A DNA stretch of 64,000 nucleotides from Dermacentor variabilis (taxonomy: Eukaryota; Arthropoda; Arachnida; Ixodida; Ixodidae). Position numbers and translations under genes: made by a program. Positions 24,501 through 36,500 of this stretch are shown piece after piece (the first letter of the stretch is position 1; each line of letters starts with the position of its first letter). The stretch covers positions 104,020,969 to 104,084,968 of the forward strand of contig NC_134574.1 of assembly GCF_050947875.1 (NCBI RefSeq). Direction: 5' to 3'. Below the pieces are notes generated by a model. The model had not been told where the DNA came from, did not search any database, and worked only from the letters and a program-made list of their open reading frames with translations.

Positions 24501-27500
24501 GTACAGCGATTTCCTACTGCTGCGCGACAAATTCAGGTCACAGTCATTCCAACAGCATGGGTGACTCCAGGTGTAGGAGATAACGATACAGCCAGGAAAA
24601 ACATTGAATCTGAAGCGGTGAATTGCTGCTTCTCCAAGCTGAAAGCAAGTTATATTGATAGATGCTTTGCATAATAGGCTTAACATTGGTCATATATAAT
24701 TGCATATGTGATTACTAACTTCGGTTGCGCCCAAAGCGCAATTAAGTTTTTGCGCGTAATGGTAGAACAAACGTACCTACACATATCCACAATAAATATA
24801 TTAGCACAAAGCACGGCAATACCTCGCCCTGAACGTGGCAAGATGCGGAAGTATACTGATGCGTGCAGGGTAGTGGTTGTAGTTTGCCACTTATTCTATG
24901 AAATGTAGATTTTCTAAGCATGTTCATACGTAAACGTGCTACGCCAGACTATGAACTGAGTTGAATAGTAGGAAACGCAAGCTAGTGGATAAAATCGAAA
25001 AAAAGATAATGTACTAGTGAATGGCCATTATTTTCTCTCTGTGTACGGAAGAAACATTTTTTTTTCGGAATTTGTACAGCTGACGAAAGTACGTAAGTAT
25101 GCACCACTTTTCCTTGCCATTTTGTTCCTTCTGCTGGATCTTCTGCGCTGTTTCGAACGGCAAAAAAGCGCGAATAGCAGATTTGACAGAAGACTGCAAT
25201 AGGTCACGGTACATGCAGAGCTCTTTCCAACTATAACAGAAATCACGGTACCGCATGAACAACGGTGCAACACATATTGCTTTTATTGATATGAACATTG
25301 TTAGAAACTGAGGCATTCGCTACAAGCTCCAGTGCATGCGGACTAGGGAGTATTCTATTATTATGCTTTTCAACAAATCAATTCTGTGTAACTCTGTACC
25401 ACATTTCTGAAAAACGGCCCGTACCGTGCTCGCAACAGTGCTGGTTTTTGACATCTATGGTCCAGCATCTGCGCCCTTAAATACCCGCACCCTTACAATC
25501 TTAAGAAATGTGCCCTTCTGGCATGCCTGCCTATACAGTGCATTTTATACAGTGTACAAAGAAAACCAGTAAACGTTGTTCAAGTATGCGTCAATGCTGG
25601 TAATTAATTGGCCAGTCCGACATCATTTGCGTCACAAGGTAAAGCAAGAAAAGAGCCAGTAGTGGCAACGACCTTTCAAAATGTAATAGGAGACATCAGC
25701 TGTAGTATTTAGGTAAAGATTAGATTTAGTGCCTTTCATAAACACAGTTAGTATAATATTACAATACAAAACTCTAGAAAAGCCCCGCTGTTTAAGTGGA
25801 ATAAATTCAAGTAAGCTTTCCGCGGCTAAACTACATGGTCGAGTAATTTGTAGCATTGTGATACGCATCAGCTGTAACGGAAACCTCTACTTGAAGGATA
25901 TTTCATACAGATTGGAATAACCCAACCAATGTTCCCATGTTCCGACTGCAGCCCTGATGACACATACTGCTGAAATATGACTCAGGACCACGCTAACAAG
26001 GACGTTTAATTGCCTATTAATTTTCAACTGAATCTTTCGATGATTCTTTGTCATATTTTCTTACAACTTTGTGACGTCATTTTTTTCGTGGAGTAACCGG
26101 AGCCACCTCAAGGCGCCAATATCTCCTACTGCATCAGAATAAAAAGATAACAATGTAACTGAAACAATAATTTCTTTTATCACGTTGTAAGAACAGGTCT
26201 TGGCACCGGATGCGGTTCGAAAATCGTAATATATTATTGAGAAGGTTCGTCTCCTTGTTTGGAATAACCAGAAAAGAAGTCCACAGATAATTACTTCGAC
26301 AGTCTTGTGATCCTGAATGGGACTGTATCCGCTGTCTGTCAGGGCTAGGTTTTGTTGAGTCGTTTGAGGAATAAGATGTTCCAGAATCTATAATATTATT
26401 AGTTCCCGGTTTCGACAGAAAAGGGGGGCGTTTATATGGGTTGCTAGGCTATTGTACAATTTTTCGGCATTGTGACACTTTTACTGAGCACATTCGGTGT
26501 TAGAATGTTGAGCTTCATGAAGATGCATTTTTCTTCTATTCTTTGCCTTTAAATATCGCGTCGAACCAAAGAGAATATTGTTCAAATTATTGTGGTCGCA
26601 GGTATGTGTCCTCTCGTCAAGTGAAGCAGTCTTCGTTTTAGAAAACTCAATTATCTTGAATTGCCACGGTAGATCCAAATCAAGCTTTTCTGCTCCATGT
26701 CGAGCAATCCTCTTCCAACGGCAGAATGAGAGCGTGAATTGTGGGTTCCTATGGTAGATTGGTACCAGTCACCGATTCTGGATTGCTCTGCGGAGCAAAA
26801 AATATTGCTCCGCCGAAATCGGCATATTTGACCGGAAGTGCGCGTCACGTATATCCTTCACCCGCCTCTGCTTCCGGTCACGGTCGTCGGTTTCCGGTCG
26901 CGAGAGAAGCTACAGACGGCATGGAAAACAGGAACGCTGCGTAGCGCCGTCCGTTTTGTTCCTGCTGCAGGATAGTGACAGCTCGGACTCGGACACTATA
27001 AGTTTCCATGCATGGTGATGATTATTCCGACACGGAAGAAAAACAAACTGAGGGAACGTCGGGATGATCCAGATGATGGTGGTGATGGTGATGCGGTCTA
27101 CCCGATCCAGCTCTCCTCTAGCGCACTCTCAATTGATTTCTTCGTACTAAATGCCCCCGCGGGAGCGCACGCATTCCATTCGCAGATTTGAGGAGAGCGA
27201 TCTCAGTCGGATCGACCCGCTCTGTTTGTGATCCGGCAGAGCGCTCGCGATCTGCCGTTGGACTTCAACATTAGTTTCAACAGATCGTGAAGAGCAGGGT
27301 GAGAGAGCAGCTGACAATTCTCAAAAGTTGAAGCTTGTTCTCTACATATATCTTATATATGCATATCTTCAGATAAAACCTAACTCCTGCAAAACCACCT
27401 AATACTAGAAGTCACCATCACCTAAACATCGCAGCTTATTTTGCCCGTAGGGACACCTTTAAATGCAGTTTATTTCCCTGTGTAATCGAATACTGGAATT

Positions 27501-30500
27501 CTTTCTGGAGTTCTCTTCCTTTAAACTTATTCTTTGCGGCCATTGAATAATTTTGGCTTGTATTGGTTTGAATTGTTCGAATTGCCTGTATTATTTATTA
27601 TTTGTCATCGCTCTTCCTTTCACACCCACTCCTGTAATAGCCCGATCGGTCTGCAGTATGGGCAAATAAAATAAATATTTGACCTTTGTCGTAACATGTA
27701 TTAATTTGTTCATAATACGGTTCCCACAAGGACATTGCAATGAAACGATGCGTTAAACACTCACTGAATCCTCAGACGAGGCAAATATGTGAGCGAAGAA
27801 AACTAATCGGGACAAGAAGCGTGACGTTTGATACGTTAGGTGGACCATAACTGTGCCACATGGGGTTACTGACCTTAAACCAAGCGCAAGGTACGTTGTA
27901 ATAAAACCCCTTGAAACGCCTTTCAGACAGATATTTGAAATGATGCTGGAATAATCATTAGCAAAAAACGTTGATGTCCCCGTACTGTATAGTAGCAGAT
28001 TGGGCGTCTGCCCCGTCACGAATGCATGCGCCTCATCCGACTTCACCATGAAATTGCAGCCTATATAGACTGCTGGACAAGCGCCAATAACCGTGACCAC
28101 GTTGAGAACGTTGCCTATTGCTCAATTTCTTGGCGTGAAATGATGTTGAGTTCTGCCCTATAACCTCGTTTCTGAGTTCCTCTTAGTGAACATTCGCTAT
28201 TTATTCGATTTTGTGTCATCGAGTGAGGGAGAAGCTAGGAAAAGCAGAGATATCCGTAAAGTTATTTATGGGGTTCAGAAATGTTTCAGTTTTAAAGACA
28301 AGACTTAGATGTTGCTTAATACTCTATTGCTGTAGGAGTATACTTTGCTCAGGAGCGAAACTACGCAGCATTCTTCAACTGTGTAAAACGACAAGAATTA
28401 TTTGTGGCAGCTTAGCGAAATCATTTAGACTAGGTAATATTGAACACGTAATGGGGCGAATTTTGTTCCAGTGGGTAGAAAAGTAAGTACCGTATGCCGT
28501 AGTCTTTATTTAAGTAAATATTCGATTGGCCACTTGAGGATGGTAGATTTTGATCAACGATTGATTATGTCTGCTTGCACACTGGATGCACCCAAATTAC
28601 GGCACATAAATGCGGGATTGCGTCCGGCTTCCCGGGACATTGTTTAAAAGTTTCTTAACTTTCTATACGCAGCGACTCTCGGAAGATGTGGGGTTGTCTG
28701 GGCTGCGCTGTTATGGTCGTCGTGACGATTGCCCTACTGGCCTCTTTGATGGGCCGCCCAGAAGGTGAGCATATATGGTGCTACAGAGAACTTATGTGGA
28801 ACGTGTGCCGGCGCAGTGTGATAAAGCTATAAGGGATTCGTTATATTTCTTCTTAAACTCAAAATTCAGGAGACAACCTTTAAACTAGAATTTACGCAAG
28901 CGTATCTATAGTCCGAGCATGCTTGTGAAGGTTTGCAGATTTTCCCCGCTGAGAGGAACAAATAAAATATTCAACTTGTTTATTTCCTTCATTAACACCG
29001 CTAGTTAGTTACCCATTTAGGGTCTGTCGAATCGCAAACGGCGTTCACGCAAATCTAGCACAGGCAATGCAGTCTGCTACTGCAGCACTTTCCCTGGTCC
29101 CAGATTTGATTTATTTGCTAGGATGCCGCGACCTATAAAATAGGATGCCGGCAGTATCTAATACAGCTGATGCTTCATTTGATTTTCATAAATATTTGCG
29201 CCGTGTATTGGCGTTCGCGGAAGTTATCGCTGGGACAACGTCTTGTATGTCCAGCATATGTTGTACTTGACGATGGCGAAGATGTACAAGTCTGTTCGTG
29301 CTAAGCAACGAGGTATTGGAGGTTGAATGTAAAATTCCATGATACGAAGTCACTTAAGCCATCAAGTGTCGATGCTGGATGTACAAGCCGCATGCGAATC
29401 AATCCTACATTGTCGCTTTCGTCTGGTCAGTATTGTGAAACCTTGGGGAGCTAAATTTTACGAACCAAGGTGTAGACAAAGGGCATATAACGTTTTGGTT
29501 AATAAGTGATTCCTGAAGAAGCACTATTGCAACTACTTTCGCAAAACATTGCTAATAATCATCGATGTGCCACTTCAAATCCCGTTTTGCTGAGATGCAA
29601 CATTAAATTCGCATCTCTTAAAAAACGTTCGCGACTAAATGTAATTAAAAGGCATGTTCTACACATTTCTCACAGTCATAGGTCTTCGCCCAATGTTCAA
29701 GAAGTGTAGCGTTCAGTTATTGCCTTTTCATATAAATCGGCTAGGGAATGTTTACGCTTTACTAGAGAAGGTATCTTATAGTATCTTGCTGTAGTGCGAA
29801 AAAAATGCATGCAGGTGAGACAGGACCATGGTATCGGAGAGCAGTGCACTCCGCTTTCCATATGCCTGTAGTTGTTCAAACAGGCGTAAGTTTGACCAGC
29901 AGGGAGTGCGATTGCAGTTGCGTTGAGAAGAGTCTGCTTTTATAAATAAAGCACCTATATGCTATAACCACATATTGACAGAGAAGCAAGAAAATACGCA
30001 TTGTTTCGCATGATTACTAATTTCTACGTGCTCTGACAAAAAAGAGGTTTATGCTTCGGTAAACGAGACTTCAGTAGTTTACCGCATTTCCAAGTCTGTG
30101 TTTGATTCGCAGTTTAGCCTGATCATTGTTGCTTTCTTCTTTGCTAGCTTGTAGCACTTAGTTTAGGTTCTAGCAGGCATTGTCATCTTTTTCGGCCGCG
30201 TTTCGCATAAGGCGTGCTTCGTTGTGTGTGTCTAATGCCTCTTGCGGCGAGCTGTGAGATGAAAATTGAAGTATAAAAAGGGTTTCTTCGGCTTCGGTTT
30301 CTTTGTCATCGGTCCGAACAGTCCTCAGATCTTTCGCTCGCTGATATTGTTGTAGTGGACGTAACTTCCGTTTATATCACGTGGTTATGCGGACGTGATC
30401 GTATGGCGAGCAAGACGTCATGAAGGAGGCCACGAACGAGAGACCACCGACCAGCGTAAAGGGTTCTCAGCACGGTGAAGATTCACCTGACGACCATTTG

Positions 30501-33500
30501 GCCCGAAATCGTGCGGCCTGGTTTACTCAATGGAAGGCATCATCAAGATTCGGCGGATTACCTCTTAGAACGCGAAGTTCCGCCACACTGTCTCGGCACT
30601 ATCTACAGAGCTGGTTGAAGAATTCCAAAACGTTGTGGACACACCCCACGCTGACACATTCTATGACTACTTCAAAACGACGATGCTGCATCACAAGTTC
30701 CCGTCTGTGCGCAAGCGCTTCCAGCAGCTTCTCCACGAAGAGGGGCTCGGCCACCTTCCACCGTCGGAACTTCTACGTCGTATTTGGAGGCTTCTCAGTG
30801 ACTATAAGCAGAACGCACACAGCCAGCTGCTGCATGAACTATTTCTTCTTGCCTGCCGGCGGAATCTGCTGGTGGCCTCGGCTACCACGCCAGAAGACGT
30901 GCCCTTCTGTAATCTTGCAGAGCTGGCACACCCCTTCGCTGACTGATCAGCAAGAGGTACTGTAGCAACAACGCCCGCTACTCTGTCGCACCTCGAAGAT
31001 CGCCAGTCTTGCCTTCAGGAAATGGTTCACGAATTTGCTGAGAGCATTACTGCACTACGGTCTTAACCCCTCCGTCGTCAGCGCGACGACGATTGCTGTT
31101 TCAGCTTTCCCTCTCGGTCCAGCTCCCATTCTGGCCTTTGTCGCGGCGCATACTGCTGGTATCACAACAAATTTGCTGCCAGCCAACTTCAATGCCGTTC
31201 CCCTCGCATCTGGCCACGAAAAATGCTGCAGAGCCATAGATGGCAGCCGGTGACTCTTGCTGTACGTGTCGCATTTCTTCGTGGCTTACAGGATTGCCGC
31301 ACAGCATTTTCTCGTAGTTACAGATGCAGATGTCAGCAGTTACAGATGGCCACGGCGGCCGCATTTCGATGGGGGCGAAATGCGAAAACACCCGTGTGCT
31401 TAGATTTAGGTGCACGTTAAAGAACCCCAGGTGGTCAAAATTTCCGGAGTCCTCCACTACGGCGTGCCTCATAATCAGAAAGTGGTTTTGGCACGTAAAA
31501 CCCCAAATATTAAAAAAAAAAAAAGGATTGCCGCACAGCATTTTCTCGTAGTTACAGATGCAGATGTCAGCGCTGTTCCTGCCGCGCGACTAGAGCGGCA
31601 GGGTGCCAAAAAAACCGCGCCCCTTCAAGTAGCCAACAGTTCATCTATCAACATGTATTACCAGCGCTTTCTTACTCTCGACTTGGGTCAGCGACGTACC
31701 TTACAATGGGCGTTCATTCTGGGGGATGTGGGTAGGGTCATATTGGGGGCGGATTTTCTGACCTACTTCACATTTCGTGATGACCTTCATGCTCGTCACC
31801 TCGTGGACACGACAACTACGATGTCAATACAAGGCGCCTATGACAACATCCACTAGAACGGTACCAAAGATAATAATCTGCGTTCGCCTCAATTGTGCCA
31901 AACTTCCCAGCCATACCGAAGCCCTCCAAACTTGAAATGTCCGTACATCACAACGTCACACATCGTATTGTCACAACAGGCCCCCATTGTTCTTTCTCAC
32001 CAGGCCCCTCGCTGGCGACCACCTTGCCATCGCAAGAAGAGAAATCGACCACATGCTGCAACTGGGTGTGATCCATCCTTCTTTGAGCAGTTGGGCTTTA
32101 GCTCTCTACATGATACCAAAGCGTAACCCAGGGGATTGGCATCAATGCAACAAATACCATGCCCTCAACGCGTGCACCATCCCTATCGCTGTCGACTCGC
32201 TCAATGCCATGACTTCGCGCTTACTCAAGCTCATACGTAATATTCGGAAACTTAGATTTAACGAAAGCCTTCCATCAAGTTCTCGTCGAGCCAGCTGACG
32301 TCCTGAAACTGAAATTGCGATATAATTTGGGCTGTTCCAGTACGTCCGCATGCTGTTCGTACTGAAAAAAAATTAAATGCGGTTTTACGTGCCAAAACCA
32401 CTTTCTGATTATGAGGCACGCCGTAGTGGAGGACTCCGGAAATTTCGACCACCTGGGGCTCTTTAACGTGCACCTAAATCTAAGTACACGGGTGTTTTCG
32501 CATTTCGCCCCCATCGAGATGCGGCCGCCTTGGCCGGAATTCGATCCCGGGACCTCGTGCTCAGCAGCCCAACACCATAGCCACTGAGCAACCACGGCGG
32601 GTGCTGTTCGTACTGAGAACGGCTGCTCAGACGTTCCAGAGGTTTGCCAAAAACGTCCCCCACTCGGGGACTCCCCTACGTCTTTCCATACCTCGATGAC
32701 CTCCTGGTGGCTATACTATTATCGTTGAGCAGCATAGCAAACAATTACGCCTGCTATTTTCTGAGCCCAAGGAACGCGGCCTTCTCATGAACCCCGCAAA
32801 GTGTATGTTTGGAATCCACGGAATTGAGTTCTGCGGGCGCCGCCTGAGTCCCATAGGAACCAGATCGGTGGAAAAGAAAGCTTAAGCCTTGTTCGAGTTC
32901 CCTCGCCCAACGTCACTGCGAAAGTTCCGTGTGTAACTTGGGCTGCTTAAGTTCCACCAACGTTTTCTTCCCAACATCGCCCCAATTATTATACCAATAG
33001 CAGATTTGCGTGACCTTGTGCTACGCGACGTCGAACTTCGGGCCGTCAAGATTCGGGACCTCCGGTCCTCTGCTACGTCATTACCGCTGTCCGATATGCC
33101 CCTTCCATCTTATTCAGTCACTTCACTTGTGGCGTGCCAAGTGGTCGAACAGGCCCATTCATTCTATTGCGACTCTGCCATCAAGTATTCGACAAGCTCC
33201 ATGGCACAAGTCATCCCGTACTTCGTGCCACCTAACGTTTAATAGCTTCTTGCTTTGCGCAGCCGAGTGTTAACTTCGGTGTGCGCCACTTGCCTCGGGA
33301 ACGCCTTCACGGTCAATGCTCCAAAATAACATTACACATGAAGTCGCTAATTCACTCCTTTTGTCCCCATGACACCCGGTTCGATCGCGTTCACGTCGAC
33401 ATCGTTGGCCCGCTGCCACCAGCCCGAGGTGCTTGTTACAAACTCTGTTGTGTAGCCCTTTATGATCGCGGGCATGAAGCACTTCCTGTGACTGACATAA

Positions 33501-36500
33501 CGGTACTTACTGTGGCTTCTCCATTTGCCGGTGACTAGATATCAGGCTTTGGATGTCCCAACGTTGTTACGGCTGATCGCAGCTGGCAGTTCGAATGTGA
33601 TCTCTTACGCGAACTGACGAGCCGGCTTCGAGTCCGCCATATCGACACTACTACGTATCTGCCAGCAGCAGATGGACTGGCTGAACGCCTTCACCGTCAA
33701 CGTAAAGCCGCCTCAATAGCCCTGCCGGCTCCCTCTTCATGGGCCGAAGACCTTCCTCTGGTCCTGATAGGCGAGTGGTCCTCTTTCGAGAAATACCCAG
33801 GCTGCACAGCTAGTGAACTGGTCTACGGCACAACGTTGCGTTTGACCGGAGAATTTTTCGCACTAGCTACTGTTGCGAAGCGCGATCCAGGCAGCTGTGT
33901 TCAGCGTTTCGGCTTCCTGTTTAGACGCTGGCGTGTTTGACCAAGCAGGATTGCATCCTTAAGTAATATTTTTATCTGAAAAGACAGGTCCACAGTGGAG
34001 CCACGTCTTCTTATGGCGTGAAGGCATCTGACCAACTCTCACGCCTCCCCATGATTGCCCTTTCAAGGTACTAAAGCGGGCAGTAAAATCTCTTATCGTC
34101 GACCTTAACGGACGTGATGAAGTCGTGGCGATAGACAGGGTTAAAGCAGCCTACCTAGCCACCTCGCCATCATTATCCGCTCTCTGCGACTTTTTACAAC
34201 CGCTCAAACGACGGACCTGCCCGATCGCCCGGCATCAGGGGGTTGCGTGTTGGACACCGCTACACCACTGCTGTTCTGCTAAAAGCTGGGGGCCCTCCTA
34301 GCAGTCATCGTCATCCTCTCAGGCCGCCTTTTATATATGGCGTGCTCCAGCCGGTGTGTCTCATGTCTCGTGCTGCCAGTTGCGAGATGAAATTGGAATA
34401 AGAAGAGCTCCCTGGTATCGGTCCGAACTATTTTCAGAAATTTCGCTCGTCACACATTGTTGTAGTTGACATAACCTGTGCGCCTCTAAGGTTCTGCCTA
34501 GGAGTTCTACATAGCACTCAAGACCCGGGGCTGGGTCTTGGGTTCTATGTAGCTTATTGGCTTTTACTAAAATCGAAAAAAAAAGGTCTCGACGTTTATA
34601 TCACGTTTATTGTCGCCATGTTTGGCGCAGCTTAAGGAAGCGCACTAAGGCGACTTACAAAGGCAGGCCGTCTTACAAAGGCTATTCACTGCTTTATCTA
34701 AAGTTTCTTGCCATCGGTGCAACTGAGACAGGCTTTAGCGTTTCCTGTTAATAAGTACAATATTACATATCCAGCTTTTCTGGACACGTACCAACTAGCG
34801 CCCCAAGCGGCCCCGGCACGAAGCTAGCGCGTTTTCAATGGAACGAGCGGGTTTTTCGCGAATAACAAAAGCTGCAGGTCGATTATCAAAAAACGCAGGT
34901 GACAGACGTGTTCTGGAAGACAATCCACACGAGCCAAGTGCAGTGATCACTCTATGGCACGTAAGAATTTTGTTCCCACAGCGGTTAAAGATTTAGCAAT
35001 GGAAGCCTATGGAAACGACGAAAATTTGTACTCCATTTTCGAGGCAAGAACCGCGGCTGTGATTACACTACGGCTTCTATCGCAATACGCAGTGCAGCGT
35101 ATGTAGTCCGGAGACTCAACTTTCGACTGATGCCTAGCTCGACTCTCCACACACGGCGTAACATTGTTCCCAAAAGCGTTTTTTGTAACACTGTCGTGAA
35201 AATTTACGTGGTGTCTATAAAAAGACGTTCGTACGCCTGCGCGAACCCTTGTAAACCGTGGCCGAGCGGTAGAATTGCGCGCACCTTTAGTCACGCTTCG
35301 CGGTGGCCGCGGTTCGATTCTCGCTTCGGTCTTGTTTTTTTTCCGCATAGGACCTAGTTTTGTAGTCTCTCACTAGATGGCAGAAACACAAAACCCAACA
35401 TTTGCTTTCGGTTCTGGTTTTTCAGCGGCGCAGTTTTTTTTTTACAGCCGCATAGGACTTAGTTTTATAGTCTCCCACCAGATGGAAGAAACACAAAACT
35501 CATGATTTGCTTTCGGTTCTGGTTTTCCAGTCGTTCTCTTGAAATATTATGTTTTCTATTTTTCCTTCCTAAAACACAGCAATGTCGTGTTCATTTGTTA
35601 GGTCATCGCATTTATGAAGGTTTTATTCATTGGACATCATAACTAGAAGCTTGCGCAAAGCTTTGTGCTACGCAAAAAAAAAAAAAAAACTTTTGTGCTC
35701 TGTAGCGTGGCACCTGGGAGAACAAAATGGCCATTCTTATTGCGTCCTTCTGGAAGGTGCGTTTTCTTCGACTTTCCCATGTCTTTAATACTCCGAGCGA
35801 ATGAGGTCAACCTGGGCCACAATGCCACCCGGTGGCCAGTGCCATTCCTACGCAACATTCGTGCGGAACAAAGTGTCTGCTAAGCTGAGTCGCTGCCCGA
35901 ACGTTAATTATTTCTAAAGATTCATCCAATTAAGAAATGCACCAAATAGGAGGTGTGCAGCGTGTGGATTAATAGCTACTGGTAATGTGTCCCCTACAGC
36001 CAAGTGGTATGAATCCGTAGGTGTGGCCGTAAAAAAACAATTTGAGTAAATGTCCCGTGCTGTGTCTGCCCCGGTCGCTCTACAGAGAAGCTAGCTTGGC
36101 TAGCCGTCAGTATTTAGGATCAACATATGGCGTCACTCGTTCGGTGCAGTTGCTTTTAATGCGAAGCATTCTTTGGTGAGTGCCCCAGTGATCTGGTAGC
36201 AAAATCGTGCGAAATCGTGTCTGTAACGCCAAAAAACTTGACGCATTTCCCATATGAATACATAGGTCTTTATAAAAGGGGGTGTGGTGGCCAACTTGAA
36301 ATTGGAAGTGGCGTCAGCACAAATTTGGCCGTGATACAGGGATTGGTCAAGTTGAATGTGGTAGTGATATGGGAGTGGCCCAACCTAAATTTGGGGTGAA
36401 ATGGTAGTGAGCCAAGCTGAATGTGAGGCTGATATGGGGGTGGCTCAACCTAAATTTGAGGTGATATAGGGGTGGGTAAGCCTAAGTTTGGGGCAATATG

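Larger units (their letters stand above)
30150..34475 (+). mobile_element. Old, decayed Ty3/Gypsy retrotransposon with nested SINEs
   Basis: Diverged LTRs (about 30150-30376 and 34300-34475) share GAGATGAAA, ATCGGTCCGAAC, TTTCGCTCG and ATTGTTGTAGT, and bracket gag, protease, RT and integrase remains in order on the plus strand. The left LTR has a TATA signal (TATAAAAAGGG, near 30273). A likely primer-binding region follows it near 30380 (GTGGTTATGCGGACGTGATC). All reading frames are broken and RNase H is largely deleted near 33010. LTR differences are many, so insertion is old. Two SINEs inserted later. It lies in sense orientation in intron 4 of the membrane glycoprotein gene. Confidence 0.85.

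Noticed and set aside
26940..27030. Harbinger transposase N-terminal exon (DSDSSDSDT)
   Set aside because: A short acidic stretch after an acceptor-like site, with a stop soon after and no nuclease domain nearby.
28687..28764. Exon 4 ATG as start of a secreted protein
   Set aside because: Possible as an alternative, but the upstream phase-matched exons, TATA box and Arg-Lys before the span favour a signal anchor.
35255..35326. Functional tRNA gene
   Set aside because: A and B boxes are present, but the acceptor stem does not pair well and a repeat-like tail follows; read as a SINE head.
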